Below are positions 25,810 through 34,689 of a stretch of DNA of 41,942 bases, one piece after another (the stretch's first letter is position 1; each line of letters begins with the position of its first letter). Both the position numbers and the translations under genes were made by a program. The stretch comes from Enterovirga sp. (lineage in GTDB: Bacteria > Pseudomonadota > Alphaproteobacteria > Rhizobiales > Beijerinckiaceae), in NCBI RefSeq assembly GCF_028290205.1, contig NZ_JAQGKF010000004.1, positions 1 through 41,942 on the forward strand, written 5' to 3'. The notes under the pieces were generated by a model that saw only the letters and a program-made list of their open reading frames with translations, had not been told where the DNA came from and made no database searches.

Positions 25810-27084
25810 TCAAGCCGCCACGGCCTGCGCGGCCCGGACAGGGCCCGGCCGGGCCGTGAGGCGTAGGATCAGGAAGATGACGATGGCCTGGTTCAGGATG
25901 TTCCAGCCGATGCCGTTGGCAAAGGCGGCCTGGTAGGACCCGGTCTGGTCGAAGATCCAGCCGGACAGCCAGCCGCCGAGGGCCATCCCGACCAGCGTCG
26001 CGGCGATGCAGATCCCGACGCGCTGGCCGGCCTCCGCCGGCGGAAAGACCTCCCGCACGATGATGGCGTAACTCGGCACGATGCCGCCCTGGAACAGCCC
26101 GAACAGAATGGACACGACGTAGAGCGAGGCCAGGCTGTCGAACAGCATGTAGAGGACCAGCGCCACGCATTGCAGCACCGAGCCGACCAGCAGCGTCGAC
26201 AGCCCGCCGATCCGGTCGGCCACGAAACCGGAGGCCACGCGGGAGATGATGCCGAAGGCCAGCATCAGGGACAGCATCTCGGCGCCCCGGGCCGGGCCGT
26301 AGCCCAGGTCGCCGCAATAGGCGACGATGTGCACCTGCGGCATGGACATGGCCACGCAGCAGCCGATCCCGGCCAGGGCCAAGAGCACCTGCAACGTGCC
26401 GGGGCGGAGCCCGGCCGCGACCGGCAGCGTGACCGGCTCGGCCAGGGCCGCGCTGCGGGACGGCAGCACCGGGACGGCCGCGAGGGGCCGCTCGGCGTGG
26501 CGCCCGAGCAGGAGGGCAAGGGGCAGCAGGGTCGCCCCGCAGATCGCCCCGACCACCATCATGGCGCCGCGCCAGCCGATGCCGTCGATCATGGCCTGCA
26601 CCAGCGGCGGCCAGATGGCACCGGCCACGTAATTGCCGGCCGCCACGATCGCGACCGCGATGCCGCGCCGGCGGTCGAACCAGAACGAGATGTCGGCCAG
26701 GATCGGCCCGAAGCTCGCCGAGCAGCCGATCCCGATCAGAATGCCGTGCACAACCGCAAAGACGCCGAGGCTGGGCGCGAGCCCGGACAGGATGAAGCCC
26801 AGGGAGAGCAGCGCGCCGCCCCCGAACGAGACCGGCACGATGCCGAACCGGTCCGACAGGCGGCCAAGCACCATGCCGCCGCCCGCGATCCCGAGCATCA
26901 GCAGCGTGTAGGGGAGCGAGGCGGCGCTGCGGTCCACGGCGAATTCGGCCTGCACGGCCGGCAGCGCCACCACCACGCACCACATGCCGGCGCCGCCGAT
27001 CGTCACGATCGCGAGCGACAGGGCGAGGCGGAGCCAGGAGCGGGGGCCGTCCGGTTCGGGTCGGGCGCTCGCGCCGCCGCTCAT
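25810..27084 (-). CDS. Major facilitator superfamily transporter
   Basis: A 424-residue protein with about twelve hydrophobic helices. GRLSDRFGIVPV after helix 2 is the MFS loop motif, and a cytoplasmic loop of about 25 residues rich in Ala and Pro splits the two six-helix bundles near residue 200. FWFDRRRGIAVAIVAAGNYVAG in helix 4-5 resembles monocarboxylate and oxalate/formate-type carriers. Such carriers move organic acids in the inner membrane. Linkage to the downstream hydrolase (10-base gap) suggests uptake of an ester or acid that is then cleaved; the substrate is not known. Confidence 0.88.
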   Translation of the reverse strand: MSGGASARPEPDGPRSWLRLALSLAIVTIGGAGMWCVVVALPAVQAEFAVDRSAASLPYTLLMLGIAGGGMVLGRLSDRFGIVPVSFGGGALLSLGFILSGLAPSLGVFAVVHGILIGIGCSASFGPILADISFWFDRRRGIAVAIVAAGNYVAGAIWPPLVQAMIDGIGWRGAMMVVGAICGATLLPLALLLGRHAERPLAAVPVLPSRSAALAEPVTLPVAAGLRPGTLQVLLALAGIGCCVAMSMPQVHIVAYCGDLGYGPARGAEMLSLMLAFGIISRVASGFVADRIGGLSTLLVGSVLQCVALVLYMLFDSLASLYVVSILFGLFQGGIVPSYAIIVREVFPPAEAGQRVGICIAATLVGMALGGWLSGWIFDQTGSYQAAFANGIGWNILNQAIVIFLILRLTARPGPVRAAQAVAA

Positions 27085-27188
27085 TCTCCGTCCTCCCGCG
27101 AATGCCCGCTTTGTGCCGGCCTATCAGGCAGGAGGGTGCGCGGGCACCGCCTCCGGCGCAAGCCCGGGATGCGGCCGCAGGCGCCGGC

Positions 27189-28139
27189 TCACATTTCGGC
27201 GGCGGTGTGCTCGTGGGCCTTCTCGATTTCGGCGCCGACCGCCTCGATGGATGCGCCCGCCTCGATCCGCCGCCGAATGTCCTGCAGCCGGGTGAGCTGC
27301 TGCACGATCTCGGGAACGTGATCCAGATTTTCCATGAGTCGCCACACGTAAACCAGAATGGCGAAGATATCGCCCGTTTCCGTGGTCGGCAGGAACGTTG
27401 CCCGCATGATCACGGCCATGAACACGAAGATGGACATGATCTCGATCAGCGTCCAGTTGATCGCAGCAGCATCCGACAGCTTGATGCGCCAGTCCCGAAG
27501 CGCCGTGAAATGCTGCCGCACCCGGGTCGGGTCGTTGCTGTCGATGAGGTCGACTTCGTGTTCGAGCTGGTCGTTCAGTCCTTTGTTGAACAGGGCTGAG
27601 CGGCGGCTGTAGCCGCGGTTGATCAGGTAGACAGGCAGGAACAGGGAGGCCGTGATCGCCCCGATCATGACATCGTAGAAAAACAGGATCACGGCCGATC
27701 CCAGGATGCCGACCACCGAGGTCAGAATCGTCGGGATGTCCCTTTCGAAGAAGGTCACGAAGTCGCGCGACATGCTGGAGCGCGCGGCAACGTCGCTGGT
27801 GCGGACCCCGGCCGAGCGCTGCCGCAGGATCGTGGCGGTGACGATGGTGTTGTAGATCGTCGTGTAGAGCCGGGTGTCGTACATCTGCCGGAAGCAGCCG
27901 ATGGCGCCACGGCACGTCCAGGCCACGATGATCGGCGCGATCCAGATGTATTGGTGCGCGATCAGGCCATCGATGGCGAGCCCGGTCGCCCACGGATAGG
28001 ACAGCTCGAGCAGGTCTTCGATGAAGATCAGCCCGTAGGTCAGCGTGATGCGCGACCTGAACGGGCGCACCGCCTCCAACGCCGATGGTGGTCTCGGGAC
28101 AGCGGAAGCCATGGGCGCACCGTTCCGGCGGATGGACAT
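27189..28139 (-). CDS. ABC transporter six-helix membrane domain without ATPase
   Basis: A 316-residue membrane protein that resembles the transmembrane half of an ABC exporter and has no Walker A, signature or Walker B. Helices fall near 35-50, 65-85, 135-175 and 235-265, with the exporter-like loop RDWRIKLSDA. Stand-alone six-helix proteins of this kind form a recognised family (ABC_membrane_3). The last 40 residues form a charged helix (LTRLQDIRRRIEAGASIEA) that may be a coiled coil. It is divergent from the complete exporter gene at 28220, suggesting partnership or duplication. Start at 28139 is preferred for GAGG just upstream; Met10 at 28112 is an alternative. Confidence 0.82.
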   Translation of the reverse strand: MSIRRNGAPMASAVPRPPSALEAVRPFRSRITLTYGLIFIEDLLELSYPWATGLAIDGLIAHQYIWIAPIIVAWTCRGAIGCFRQMYDTRLYTTIYNTIVTATILRQRSAGVRTSDVAARSSMSRDFVTFFERDIPTILTSVVGILGSAVILFFYDVMIGAITASLFLPVYLINRGYSRRSALFNKGLNDQLEHEVDLIDSNDPTRVRQHFTALRDWRIKLSDAAAINWTLIEIMSIFVFMAVIMRATFLPTTETGDIFAILVYVWRLMENLDHVPEIVQQLTRLQDIRRRIEAGASIEAVGAEIEKAHEHTAAEM

Positions 28140-28219
28140 GGCCTCATAGCGAGCCCAGCCGCACTTGCAACGTCAGGGCGGAAATTGCTTGCCGGGTTCC
28201 GGGGCGGTACACCGGGCCG

Positions 28220-30106
28220 GTGCCACCCCTTCTGAACCGCCGCGGCCCCCCTGTAGCCGAAATCCTGCCGTCCCGAGACACGCTCGCGCTCGTGATCCGG
28301 CTTTGGCGCGACTGGCTGCGCCCGCACAGCCGCACGCTGGCGCTGGTGATCGGCTTCATCGTCCTCGTGGCCGCCTCGACCGGGCTGTACCCGGTCCTCA
28401 TCAAGGCGGCCTTCGAGGCCTTCTCCAACCGGTTCGGGACCGGGGCGCCGATCAAGATCAATCTCGGCTTCACCCGGTGGTTCATCGATCGGCGGGAGGC
28501 GATCGTGTACGGGCCGGTCTTCGTGGTCCTGATCACCTCCATCAAAGGCTTCTCGCTCTACGCCCTGACGCTGCTGACGAACCGCGTCGTCACCCGCATC
28601 GAAGCCGACATGCAGAGCGCGCTCTACGCGCATCTCATCGACGCCGACCTGGCGCAGCTCGGCCGCGAGAGCGCGGCGGCGCTGACCCAGCGCTTCACCA
28701 CCGACTTCACCTACATCAAGGAGGCCCTGACCCGGCTCTCCACCGTCTTCCTGCGCGAGATCGCGACCATCACGGCGCTGGTCGTCGCGATGCTGCTGAT
28801 CGACCCGGCGCTGACCCTGGTCGCCGCCTGTGTGGTGCCGTTCGTCGCCCGGCCTATCGCCCGCATCGGCAAGAAGCTGCGCCGCAACTCCACATCGACC
28901 CAGGAACAGATCGGCCAGATGGCCGGCCTCGTCTCGGAGAGTCTGGCCGGGGCGCGGGTGGCCAAGAGCTATGGGCTGGAAGGCTACCTGAAGGAGAAGG
29001 CGCGCGCCTCCTTCGACGCCGTGCGCCGCCTGAAGATGAAGTCGGCCAATGCCCGCGCCCGGCTCGACCCGCTCCTCGAGGTCGGCGGCGGGCTGGCGGT
29101 CGCGGCGGTCTTGGCCATCATCGGCTGGCGTATCCTCGACGGCCGCTCGACCGTCGGCGATTTCGCCGGGTTCGTGACCGCGCTGATCATCGCGGCCCAG
29201 CCGGTCCGGGCCCTCGGCAATCTGAATGCGATCCTGCAGGAGGCTGCCGCGGCGCTGAAGCGCTATTTCGCCGTGGTCGACGAGCGGCCCGAGATCCGCG
29301 ACCGGCCCGGCGCGGTGCCGCTGGTGGCCGGCCCGGGCGAGGTCCGGTTCGAAGACGTCCGCTTCCACTACGCGGCCGGCGGCGTGCCGGCGGTCGACGG
29401 GGTGAGCCTTGACGTGCCGGCCGGAAAAACAACCGCCATTGTCGGCCGCTCGGGGTCCGGCAAATCGACCCTCCTGTCGCTGCTGCCCCGGATGTACGAC
29501 GTGCAGTCCGGGCGTGTGCTGGTCGACGGTCAGGACGTGCGTGACGTGACGCTGGCCAGCCTGCGGGCCTCCATCGCCCTGGTGACCCAGGAGGTCGTCA
29601 TTTTCGACGACACGGTGGCCAGGAACATCGGCTTCGGCCGCGCCGACGCGACGCGGGACGAGATCGAGGCGGCGGCCCGGGCCGCGGCCGCGCACGAGTT
29701 CATCTGCGCGCTGCCGGACGGCTACGACACCCGGCTCGGGCCCGGCGGGGCCACGCTGTCGGGCGGCCAGCGCCAGCGTGTTTCGCTCGCCCGCGCCTTT
29801 CTCAAGAACGCGCCGATCCTCCTGCTGGACGAGGCCACGAGCGCTCTCGACGCCGAGGCCGAGACTCAGGTTCAGGCCGCCATCCGGACGCTGATGCGCG
29901 GCCGCACGACGCTGGTCATCGCGCACCGCTTTTCGACCGTCCGGGATGCCGACGTGATCGTCGTGTTGGATGCCGGCCGGGTCGTGGAGATCGGCACTCA
30001 TGCGGCGCTCGGCCGCAATGGCGGGCTTTACGCGCGGCTGCAGCGGCTGCAGCTGATCGGCGAACTCGAACCCGACCTGACGCCCGTCCAGGCAGCGGGC
30101 GAATAG
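28220..30106 (+). CDS. MsbA-like ABC exporter, fused membrane and ATPase domains
   Basis: From a GTG at 28220 this is a 628-residue half-transporter: six membrane helices (about 35-330) then an ATPase with Walker A GRSGSGKST (409-417), signature LSGGQ (513-517) and Walker B LLLDEATSALD, all intact. Loops EADMQSALYAHLIDADLAQLGRES and KSYGLEGY are typical of MsbA/lipid A exporters. It should homodimerise in the inner membrane and flip a lipid or hydrophobic compound. The start is uncertain: an ATG at 28085 would overlap the divergent gene, and no strong ribosome-binding site precedes the GTG. It ends one base before the convergent phosphatase gene. Confidence 0.9.
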   Translation: MPPLLNRRGPPVAEILPSRDTLALVIRLWRDWLRPHSRTLALVIGFIVLVAASTGLYPVLIKAAFEAFSNRFGTGAPIKINLGFTRWFIDRREAIVYGPVFVVLITSIKGFSLYALTLLTNRVVTRIEADMQSALYAHLIDADLAQLGRESAAALTQRFTTDFTYIKEALTRLSTVFLREIATITALVVAMLLIDPALTLVAACVVPFVARPIARIGKKLRRNSTSTQEQIGQMAGLVSESLAGARVAKSYGLEGYLKEKARASFDAVRRLKMKSANARARLDPLLEVGGGLAVAAVLAIIGWRILDGRSTVGDFAGFVTALIIAAQPVRALGNLNAILQEAAAALKRYFAVVDERPEIRDRPGAVPLVAGPGEVRFEDVRFHYAAGGVPAVDGVSLDVPAGKTTAIVGRSGSGKSTLLSLLPRMYDVQSGRVLVDGQDVRDVTLASLRASIALVTQEVVIFDDTVARNIGFGRADATRDEIEAAARAAAAHEFICALPDGYDTRLGPGGATLSGGQRQRVSLARAFLKNAPILLLDEATSALDAEAETQVQAAIRTLMRGRTTLVIAHRFSTVRDADVIVVLDAGRVVEIGTHAALGRNGGLYARLQRLQLIGELEPDLTPVQAAGE

Positions 30107-30107
30107 C

Positions 30108-30830
30108 CTATTCCCGCCGGAGCAGCCTGTCGGCGATCAGGGTCGACCAGAGCGTCGGCTTGAAGCCGCGTGCCAGCGCCTCGGGATCGTAGCCGTCGCT
30201 GATCCAGGCCTCGAGCGACAGGCCCTTCGCTTCGCCGCCCGCCTCGTAGGCGTCCAAAAAGGCGTCCAGGATGCCGGTCTTGGCATGGCGGAAATGGCCG
30301 AAGCGAAGCGCGAGCTGCGAGCGCGCCTCGGCCACGGTCGCTCCCTTGCGGAGGATCAGGTAGAGGGCTGCGAACAGCCCCGCCCGGTCCGCCCCCGATT
30401 TGCAGTGGACCAGCGCCGGATAGGCGATCTGCTGGACTGTCACGGCGACGCGCCCGATGGCCTCGGGGGAGGGCGGCTCGCGCGAGCGGAGCACCACGTC
30501 CACCAGCGCGACCCCGTGACGCTCGCAGGCTTCGCGCTCCAGCGGCCAGGATCCGTGCTCCCGTCCGCCCCGGACATTCACGATGGTGCGCAGACCCGCG
30601 CGTGCCAAGCGGGCGATCTGCCCGGGGCTCGGCTGCGACGAGCGCCAGAGCTCCTCGGAGACCCGGCCCAGATTCGGATAGAGGACGCGAAACACGCCGT
30701 GATCGACGAACAGCATGTTCGCCCAGGCATGCGCGCGGTCGATCGGCCCGGCGAGTTCCCGGTCCCACCGGGCTATGCGGGCCATCCGACGCGCATAGCG
30801 CGTTTCCGGCTTTAAGAACCTGGTAAGCAC
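30108..30830 (-). CDS. Dual-specificity/tyrosine phosphatase family protein
   Basis: Read from a GTG at 30830 this is a 240-residue protein. The P-loop HCKSGADRAG contains Cys143 and Arg149 of the HCX5R signature. LWRSSQPSPGQIARLARAGLRTIVNVRGG ahead of it (in parts LWRSSQPSPG, RTIVNVRGG) is the start typical of this bacterial group. The family removes phosphate from Tyr or other residues or from lipids; the substrate is unknown. Starts at 30878 (GTG) and 30785 (ATG) are alternatives, and none has a clear ribosome-binding site. Its stop lies one base after the exporter gene stop. Confidence 0.88.
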   Translation of the reverse strand: MLTRFLKPETRYARRMARIARWDRELAGPIDRAHAWANMLFVDHGVFRVLYPNLGRVSEELWRSSQPSPGQIARLARAGLRTIVNVRGGREHGSWPLEREACERHGVALVDVVLRSREPPSPEAIGRVAVTVQQIAYPALVHCKSGADRAGLFAALYLILRKGATVAEARSQLALRFGHFRHAKTGILDAFLDAYEAGGEAKGLSLEAWISDGYDPEALARGFKPTLWSTLIADRLLRRE

Positions 30831-31044
30831 GATGGCCGGACGATCACGGTCGCTGAAGGGGCCGGAGAAGCGGGGCACCGAGCCTGGCGCGCTCTACCAG
30901 CCGGGGGGCGACCGGGCAATGCCGGCCGCTTCGCCAGCGCCAGGCCGGGGACAGGGATCGACGAAGCTCCCGCACGGTGGCCTTGAAGTTGCGGGGGCAC
31001 GTCAGGGAGCAGGGTCGTCTGAGGCAGGAGGTTTCGGCACAGCC

Positions 31045-31551
31045 ATGACCGCGATCACCATTCAAATCCGGCGCGCCCGGTCCGAGGATGCCGCCGACCT
31101 GGCCGCCGTCTTCGACGCCGCCTGGCGCGAAGCCTATCAGGGCATCCTGCCGGCCATCCCGCTCGAACGCATGATCGTCCGGCGCGGGCCCCGCTGGTGG
31201 CTCACCACCATCGGGCGTGGCCGGCCCCTGGTCGTGCTGGAGGTGGGCGACAAGGCTGTCGGCTACGTCTCCTACGGCCGCTGCCGCGACCGCTCGCTTC
31301 CGGCCGATGGGGAGATGGACGAGCTCTACCTCGCGCCCGAATATCAGGGGCTCGGTTTTGGCGGCCGGCTGTTCAAAGCCGTGCGAAACGATCTCGACGA
31401 CCGGGGCGCCAAGCGCGTCGCTGTCTGGTGCCTGGCTCAGAACGAACGGGCTTGCGGCTTCTACCGTCACATGGGCGGCCGCCTCATCGCGGAAACGACC
31501 GAGCGCTTCGCCGGCATCGCCCTCAGCAAAAGCTGTTACCTGTTTCGCTAA
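31045..31551 (+). CDS. GNAT family N-acetyltransferase
   Basis: A 168-residue protein beginning at the ATG at 31045, behind AGGAGG at 31025-31030. The acetyl-CoA-binding motif A is clear: ELYLAPEYQGLGFGGRLFKA, with the QxxGxG loop, and the C-terminal ENERACGFYRHMGG-type helix is NERACGFYRHMGG. Length is normal. GNAT enzymes move an acetyl group to an amine on a protein or small molecule; the acceptor is unknown. An in-frame upstream extension to 30832 is Gly/Pro-rich and overlaps the divergent phosphatase start, so it is not used. Confidence 0.88.
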   Translation: MTAITIQIRRARSEDAADLAAVFDAAWREAYQGILPAIPLERMIVRRGPRWWLTTIGRGRPLVVLEVGDKAVGYVSYGRCRDRSLPADGEMDELYLAPEYQGLGFGGRLFKAVRNDLDDRGAKRVAVWCLAQNERACGFYRHMGGRLIAETTERFAGIALSKSCYLFR

Positions 31552-31620
31552 GCCGCATCTGCGCTTGTCCGAAACGCGCGGTCCCGATAGAGCACCGCAC
31601 CCTTTCGGAGAACGGTCGAC

Positions 31621-32157
31621 ATGCGGCTCGACGCCATCAAGACCGGCCATCACCCGCCCGACGACGTGAATGTCGTCGTGGAGGTCCCCATCGGGGGCGA
31701 GCCGATCAAGTACGAAATGGACAAGGAGGCCGGGACCCTGGTGGTCGACCGGTTCCTCTACACGTCCATGCGCTACCCCGGGAATTACGGGTTCATCCCG
31801 CACACGCTGTCAGGCGACGGGGATCCCTGCGACGTTCTGGTGGCGAACACCCGGGCCATCGTGCCGGGCGCGGTGATCAACGTTCGACCCGTCGGCGTGC
31901 TCCTGATGGAGGACGACGGTGGCGTCGACGAAAAGATCATCGCGGTGCCGACCAACAAGCTGACGCGGCGCTACGAGAAGGTGATGAGCCACTCGGACCT
32001 GCCGTCCATCACGCTGGAGCAGATCGAGCACTTTTTTGCCCACTACAAGGATTTGGAACCCGGCAAGTGGGTCAAGATCCTGCGCTGGGGAGATGCGGAA
32101 GAAGCGAAACGGCTGATCATGGAGGGCCTGGAACGCGCGGCCGGCCGCATCGCCTGA
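31621..32157 (+). CDS. ppa: Inorganic pyrophosphatase, family I
   Basis: A 178-residue soluble pyrophosphatase of normal length. The metal-binding signature DGDPCDVLV (66-74) with Asp66, Asp68 and Asp71 is intact, as are [15 protein letters not shown] and [12 protein letters not shown]. It hydrolyses pyrophosphate to two phosphates, driving biosynthetic reactions in the cytoplasm. It is preceded by a GGAG ribosome-binding element at a normal distance and is followed by a strong hairpin. No operon partner is evident. Confidence 0.97.
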   Translation: MRLDAIKTGHHPPDDVNVVVEVPIGGEPIKYEMDKEAGTLVVDRFLYTSMRYPGNYGFIPHTLSGDGDPCDVLVANTRAIVPGAVINVRPVGVLLMEDDGGVDEKIIAVPTNKLTRRYEKVMSHSDLPSITLEQIEHFFAHYKDLEPGKWVKILRWGDAEEAKRLIMEGLERAAGRIA

Positions 32158-32190
32158 GGCAAGACGGTCCGTTCCGTCCGTCCGGGACGA

Positions 32191-32215
32191 GGGCCGCCGC
32201 GAGCTGCGGCGGCCC
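32191..32215. terminator. Hairpin between ppa and the convergent small secreted protein gene
   Basis: GGGCCGCCGC-GAGCT-GCGGCGGCCC is a perfect 10-base stem with a 5-base loop, 33 bases after the ppa stop and 22 bases from the stop of the minus-strand gene. It can serve both strands. No T-run follows, so it is a probable but not canonical intrinsic terminator. Confidence 0.55.
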
Positions 32216-32237
32216 GGGAGTTGCAGAGACGGTCGCC

Positions 32238-32543
32238 CTACCAGCGGTAGAAGGGGCGATGGTACCGAACCGGCCGATAGTACCGGACAGGGCGGTAATG
32301 CCGATGGCCGTAATGCCGCCGGCGCGGGTAGAAATACACCACGCGGGGCCGATAGGCCCGGCGGTAGCGGTAGCGCGGCGCATAATGGGCGCGCCGGTAA
32401 TAGTAATACGCCTTGTCGGCCTTCAGCGGCGACTCGATGGCGGCATGCGCCGTCGCCCCGAGCGGGGCCGCCTGGCTCGCCGTCTGGCCAAGCGCGAACG
32501 CGCCCACCAGAAGCGCCAGGACCAGGATCATACGTCTCAGCAC
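32238..32543 (-). CDS. Small secreted Tyr/Arg/His-rich protein
   Basis: Start is the GTG at 32543, five bases after AGGGAGG; the product has 101 residues. Residues 1-26 form a signal peptide (LVLALLVGAFALG, cleavage after SQA). The mature part is dominated by Tyr, Arg and His in loose repeats such as YYYYRRAHY, RYRYRRAYRP, YRPVRYYRP and YRPVRYHRP, ending in FYRW. Small proteins of this composition are common in Hyphomicrobiales and have no known function. The composition suggests a positively charged, perhaps wall- or outer-membrane-attached protein. A longer reading on this strand to 33728 is a shadow of the cyclohydrolase gene. Confidence 0.75.
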   Translation of the reverse strand: MLRRMILVLALLVGAFALGQTASQAAPLGATAHAAIESPLKADKAYYYYRRAHYAPRYRYRRAYRPRVVYFYPRRRHYGHRHYRPVRYYRPVRYHRPFYRW

Positions 32544-32702
32544 ATCGACCTCCCTTGCACCAAGTGTCCCCCTCGACAGGTCTAAGCTAAGCCGGGCCGG
32601 GCTCAAGCGTAAAGCGGCGAGGCGGTAAACTGCTGGCTGCGTTGACGTGAGAGAGGTGATCCGCAAGTCTGTGCCGGGCGGCGTCGCACCTCGGCCAGCA
32701 CC

Positions 32703-33965
32703 ATGACGACACCGAACCGAACTCCTCATATCCGCCTGACCTCGCATCCGGAGGCGGGCACGGCCATCGGGCGTTTCCCCATCCGGTGGGGGCGGGCCGA
32801 CCCGCGGGAGCGCGGCCCCGTGATCGGGTCGGTGACCAGCCCGGGCGACCGCAACGTCATCGGCTCGCATGGCGGCTCCTATTCGGTGTACCGGGCGCTC
32901 GCCATCTCCGCCCGGGCCATGAACCCGCTGGCCCGGCCCGACCTCCGCAACACCCACCCGGTGGTTCCGGTCGGGCCCTATCCGCAATGGGCCGACCCGG
33001 ACACGATCGTGTCGCTGGACCCCTTCGGCCACCTCGTGGCCGAGGTGTTCGGGCGAGAGATCGAGACGGGCACCGACGTGCGGCCGACCATCGCGATCAC
33101 CAAGGCCCGGCTGAACCTGCCGGAGATCCTGGCCGCCATGGCGGCGCACCGGTTGGCGCCGGACGGCGGCTTTCTCCACGCCAACGGCGACGTCTCGGTC
33201 ACCAAGATCGCCATCGACCCGGTCTGGTGGCTGCCCGGCATCGCGCGCCGCTTCCAGACGGCCGAGCCGGAGCTGCGCCGCATCCTGTTCGAACAGACCG
33301 GGGGCATGTTCCCGGAGCTTGTCACCCGGCCAGACCTGTCCGTGTTCCTGCCGCCGATCGGCGGGGCCACCGTCTACGTGGTCGGCGAGGTCGCGGCCCT
33401 GGCCGATCCGTCCCGCCGCGTGGCCTGCCGCGTGCATGACGAGTGCAACGGCTCCGACGTGTTCGGTTCCGACATCTGCACCTGCCGGCCCTATCTGGTG
33501 CACGGCATCGAGGAATGCGTTCGGGAGGCCCAGACCGGCGGCGCCGGTGTGGTGGTGTATAACCGCAAGGAGGGGCGGGCGCTGGGCGAGGTCACCAAGT
33601 TCCTGGTCTACAACGCCCGCAAGCGCCAGGAGGGCGGCGACCAGGCCTCGACCTACTTTGAACGGACCGAATGCGTCGCGGGCGTGCAGGACGCGCGCTT
33701 CCAGCAGCTCATGCCCGACGTGCTGCACTGGCTCGGCATCCGGCGCATCGACCGGCTCATGTCCATGTCCAACATGAAATACGACGCCATCGTGGGCGCG
33801 GGCATCGAGGTCGGTGAGCGCGTGCCGATCCCGCCCGGGCTGGTTCCGCCCGACGCCTCGGTCGAGATGGAGGCCAAGAAGGCCGCCGGCTATTACGACC
33901 CCGAGGGCGGGCTCGACCCTGGCCGGCTCGGAAACGTGAAGGGGCGCGGGCTGGAGCGCTACTGA
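32703..33965 (+). CDS. GTP cyclohydrolase II-like protein, long form
   Basis: This 420-residue protein carries a GTP cyclohydrolase II domain in its second half. The zinc site matches E. coli RibA in Cys248, Cys259 and Cys261 (RVHDECNGSDVFGSDICTC), and NRKEGRALGEVTKF corresponds to the RibA EGRGIG segment with its catalytic Arg. RibA alone is about 200 residues; the extra N-terminal 220 residues (SHGGSYSVYRALA) mark the long subgroup that includes URC1 of the uracil-degradation pathway. Riboflavin synthesis and uracil catabolism are therefore both possible, but no DUF1688/URC4 or rib gene is beside it. The ATG has no strong ribosome-binding site. Confidence 0.82.
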   Translation: MTTPNRTPHIRLTSHPEAGTAIGRFPIRWGRADPRERGPVIGSVTSPGDRNVIGSHGGSYSVYRALAISARAMNPLARPDLRNTHPVVPVGPYPQWADPDTIVSLDPFGHLVAEVFGREIETGTDVRPTIAITKARLNLPEILAAMAAHRLAPDGGFLHANGDVSVTKIAIDPVWWLPGIARRFQTAEPELRRILFEQTGGMFPELVTRPDLSVFLPPIGGATVYVVGEVAALADPSRRVACRVHDECNGSDVFGSDICTCRPYLVHGIEECVREAQTGGAGVVVYNRKEGRALGEVTKFLVYNARKRQEGGDQASTYFERTECVAGVQDARFQQLMPDVLHWLGIRRIDRLMSMSNMKYDAIVGAGIEVGERVPIPPGLVPPDASVEMEAKKAAGYYDPEGGLDPGRLGNVKGRGLERY

Positions 33966-34021
33966 GCTGCAACGGCCGGGCGCCGCCTCGGGAGGCCGTG
34001 ACCGCCCCGCGCTCCGGGCCT

Positions 34022-34621
34022 TCAGACCTCGGATCGGGTCTCGGCATCGGCGGACGGCGCATCCCAGATCCGGACGGCGAGGGCGACGGCCGGACCGCCG
34101 AGGGCCCGGACGGGCTCCGGACCGGAGCCGAGCAGGCTGTCGCCCGGGTCAAGTGCCGACCCGCAGGCGCCCACCCGGCCGGCCACGCAGTGGAGAAGTT
34201 CGGTCTCCCGCCCCGGCCAGGCCGGGTGTTCGGCGGCGAGGAGCAGGATCGCGACCGCCGCCCGCCGCCGCCGGCGGTCCACGAAGACGTTCAGCGCCCG
34301 GCCCGGTCCGTTCCGCAGGATGGCGCGAGTTGGCCGGTCTCCGGGAAAATGCGCCGGAACCAGCGTGCGGCAGGGCAGGGCGGCGCCTTCGTCGAGCACC
34401 AGATCGACCTGGTCGCCGGCGACCAGCGTGAAAATGCGGTCGATTCCCGCGAAATGCGAGAACGGCGCGTCCTCGGCGAGATCGGCCAGGCTGACGAGCC
34501 AGTCGAGGCGACCATCACCGGCCGTGCGCCGGACCACGTCCCGCGTCAGGCCGCGGCCGTTCGGCCAGGGCTGGGCCACGAGGGACCCACCTCGCACAAT
34601 CTGGCTGAGCCGCTTCGCCAC
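34022..34621 (-). CDS. HutD/Ves family protein
   Basis: A GTG at 34621, five bases after GGGAGG, gives 199 residues, the usual HutD length. The motifs PWPNGRGLTRDV, DWLVSLADLAEDAPFSHFAG and RIFTLVAG are family hallmarks; the fold is a cupin-like double barrel. HutD often lies in histidine-utilisation operons, where its role is unclear, but no hut gene is present here. It is divergent from the crotonase gene with 68 bases between starts. A TTG reading from 34669 adds 16 residues and lacks a ribosome-binding site. Confidence 0.82.
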   Translation of the reverse strand: MAKRLSQIVRGGSLVAQPWPNGRGLTRDVVRRTAGDGRLDWLVSLADLAEDAPFSHFAGIDRIFTLVAGDQVDLVLDEGAALPCRTLVPAHFPGDRPTRAILRNGPGRALNVFVDRRRRRAAVAILLLAAEHPAWPGRETELLHCVAGRVGACGSALDPGDSLLGSGPEPVRALGGPAVALAVRIWDAPSADAETRSEV

Positions 34622-34689
34622 GCGATCCTCCCGCCCCGTGACGAGGCTGCACCGGCGTGCTTTGGTCAAGGGGCAAATACGGGGCCGGC

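Noticed and set aside
28040-30001. 653-codon open frame antisense to the ABC exporter
   Set aside because: The plus strand encodes a complete exporter with all ATPase motifs; the antisense product is low-complexity and Gln/Asp/Arg-rich.
32544-33728. N-terminal extension of the Tyr/Arg/His-rich protein
   Set aside because: The extension is antisense to the cyclohydrolase gene, and a strong ribosome-binding site plus signal peptide fix the start at 32543.
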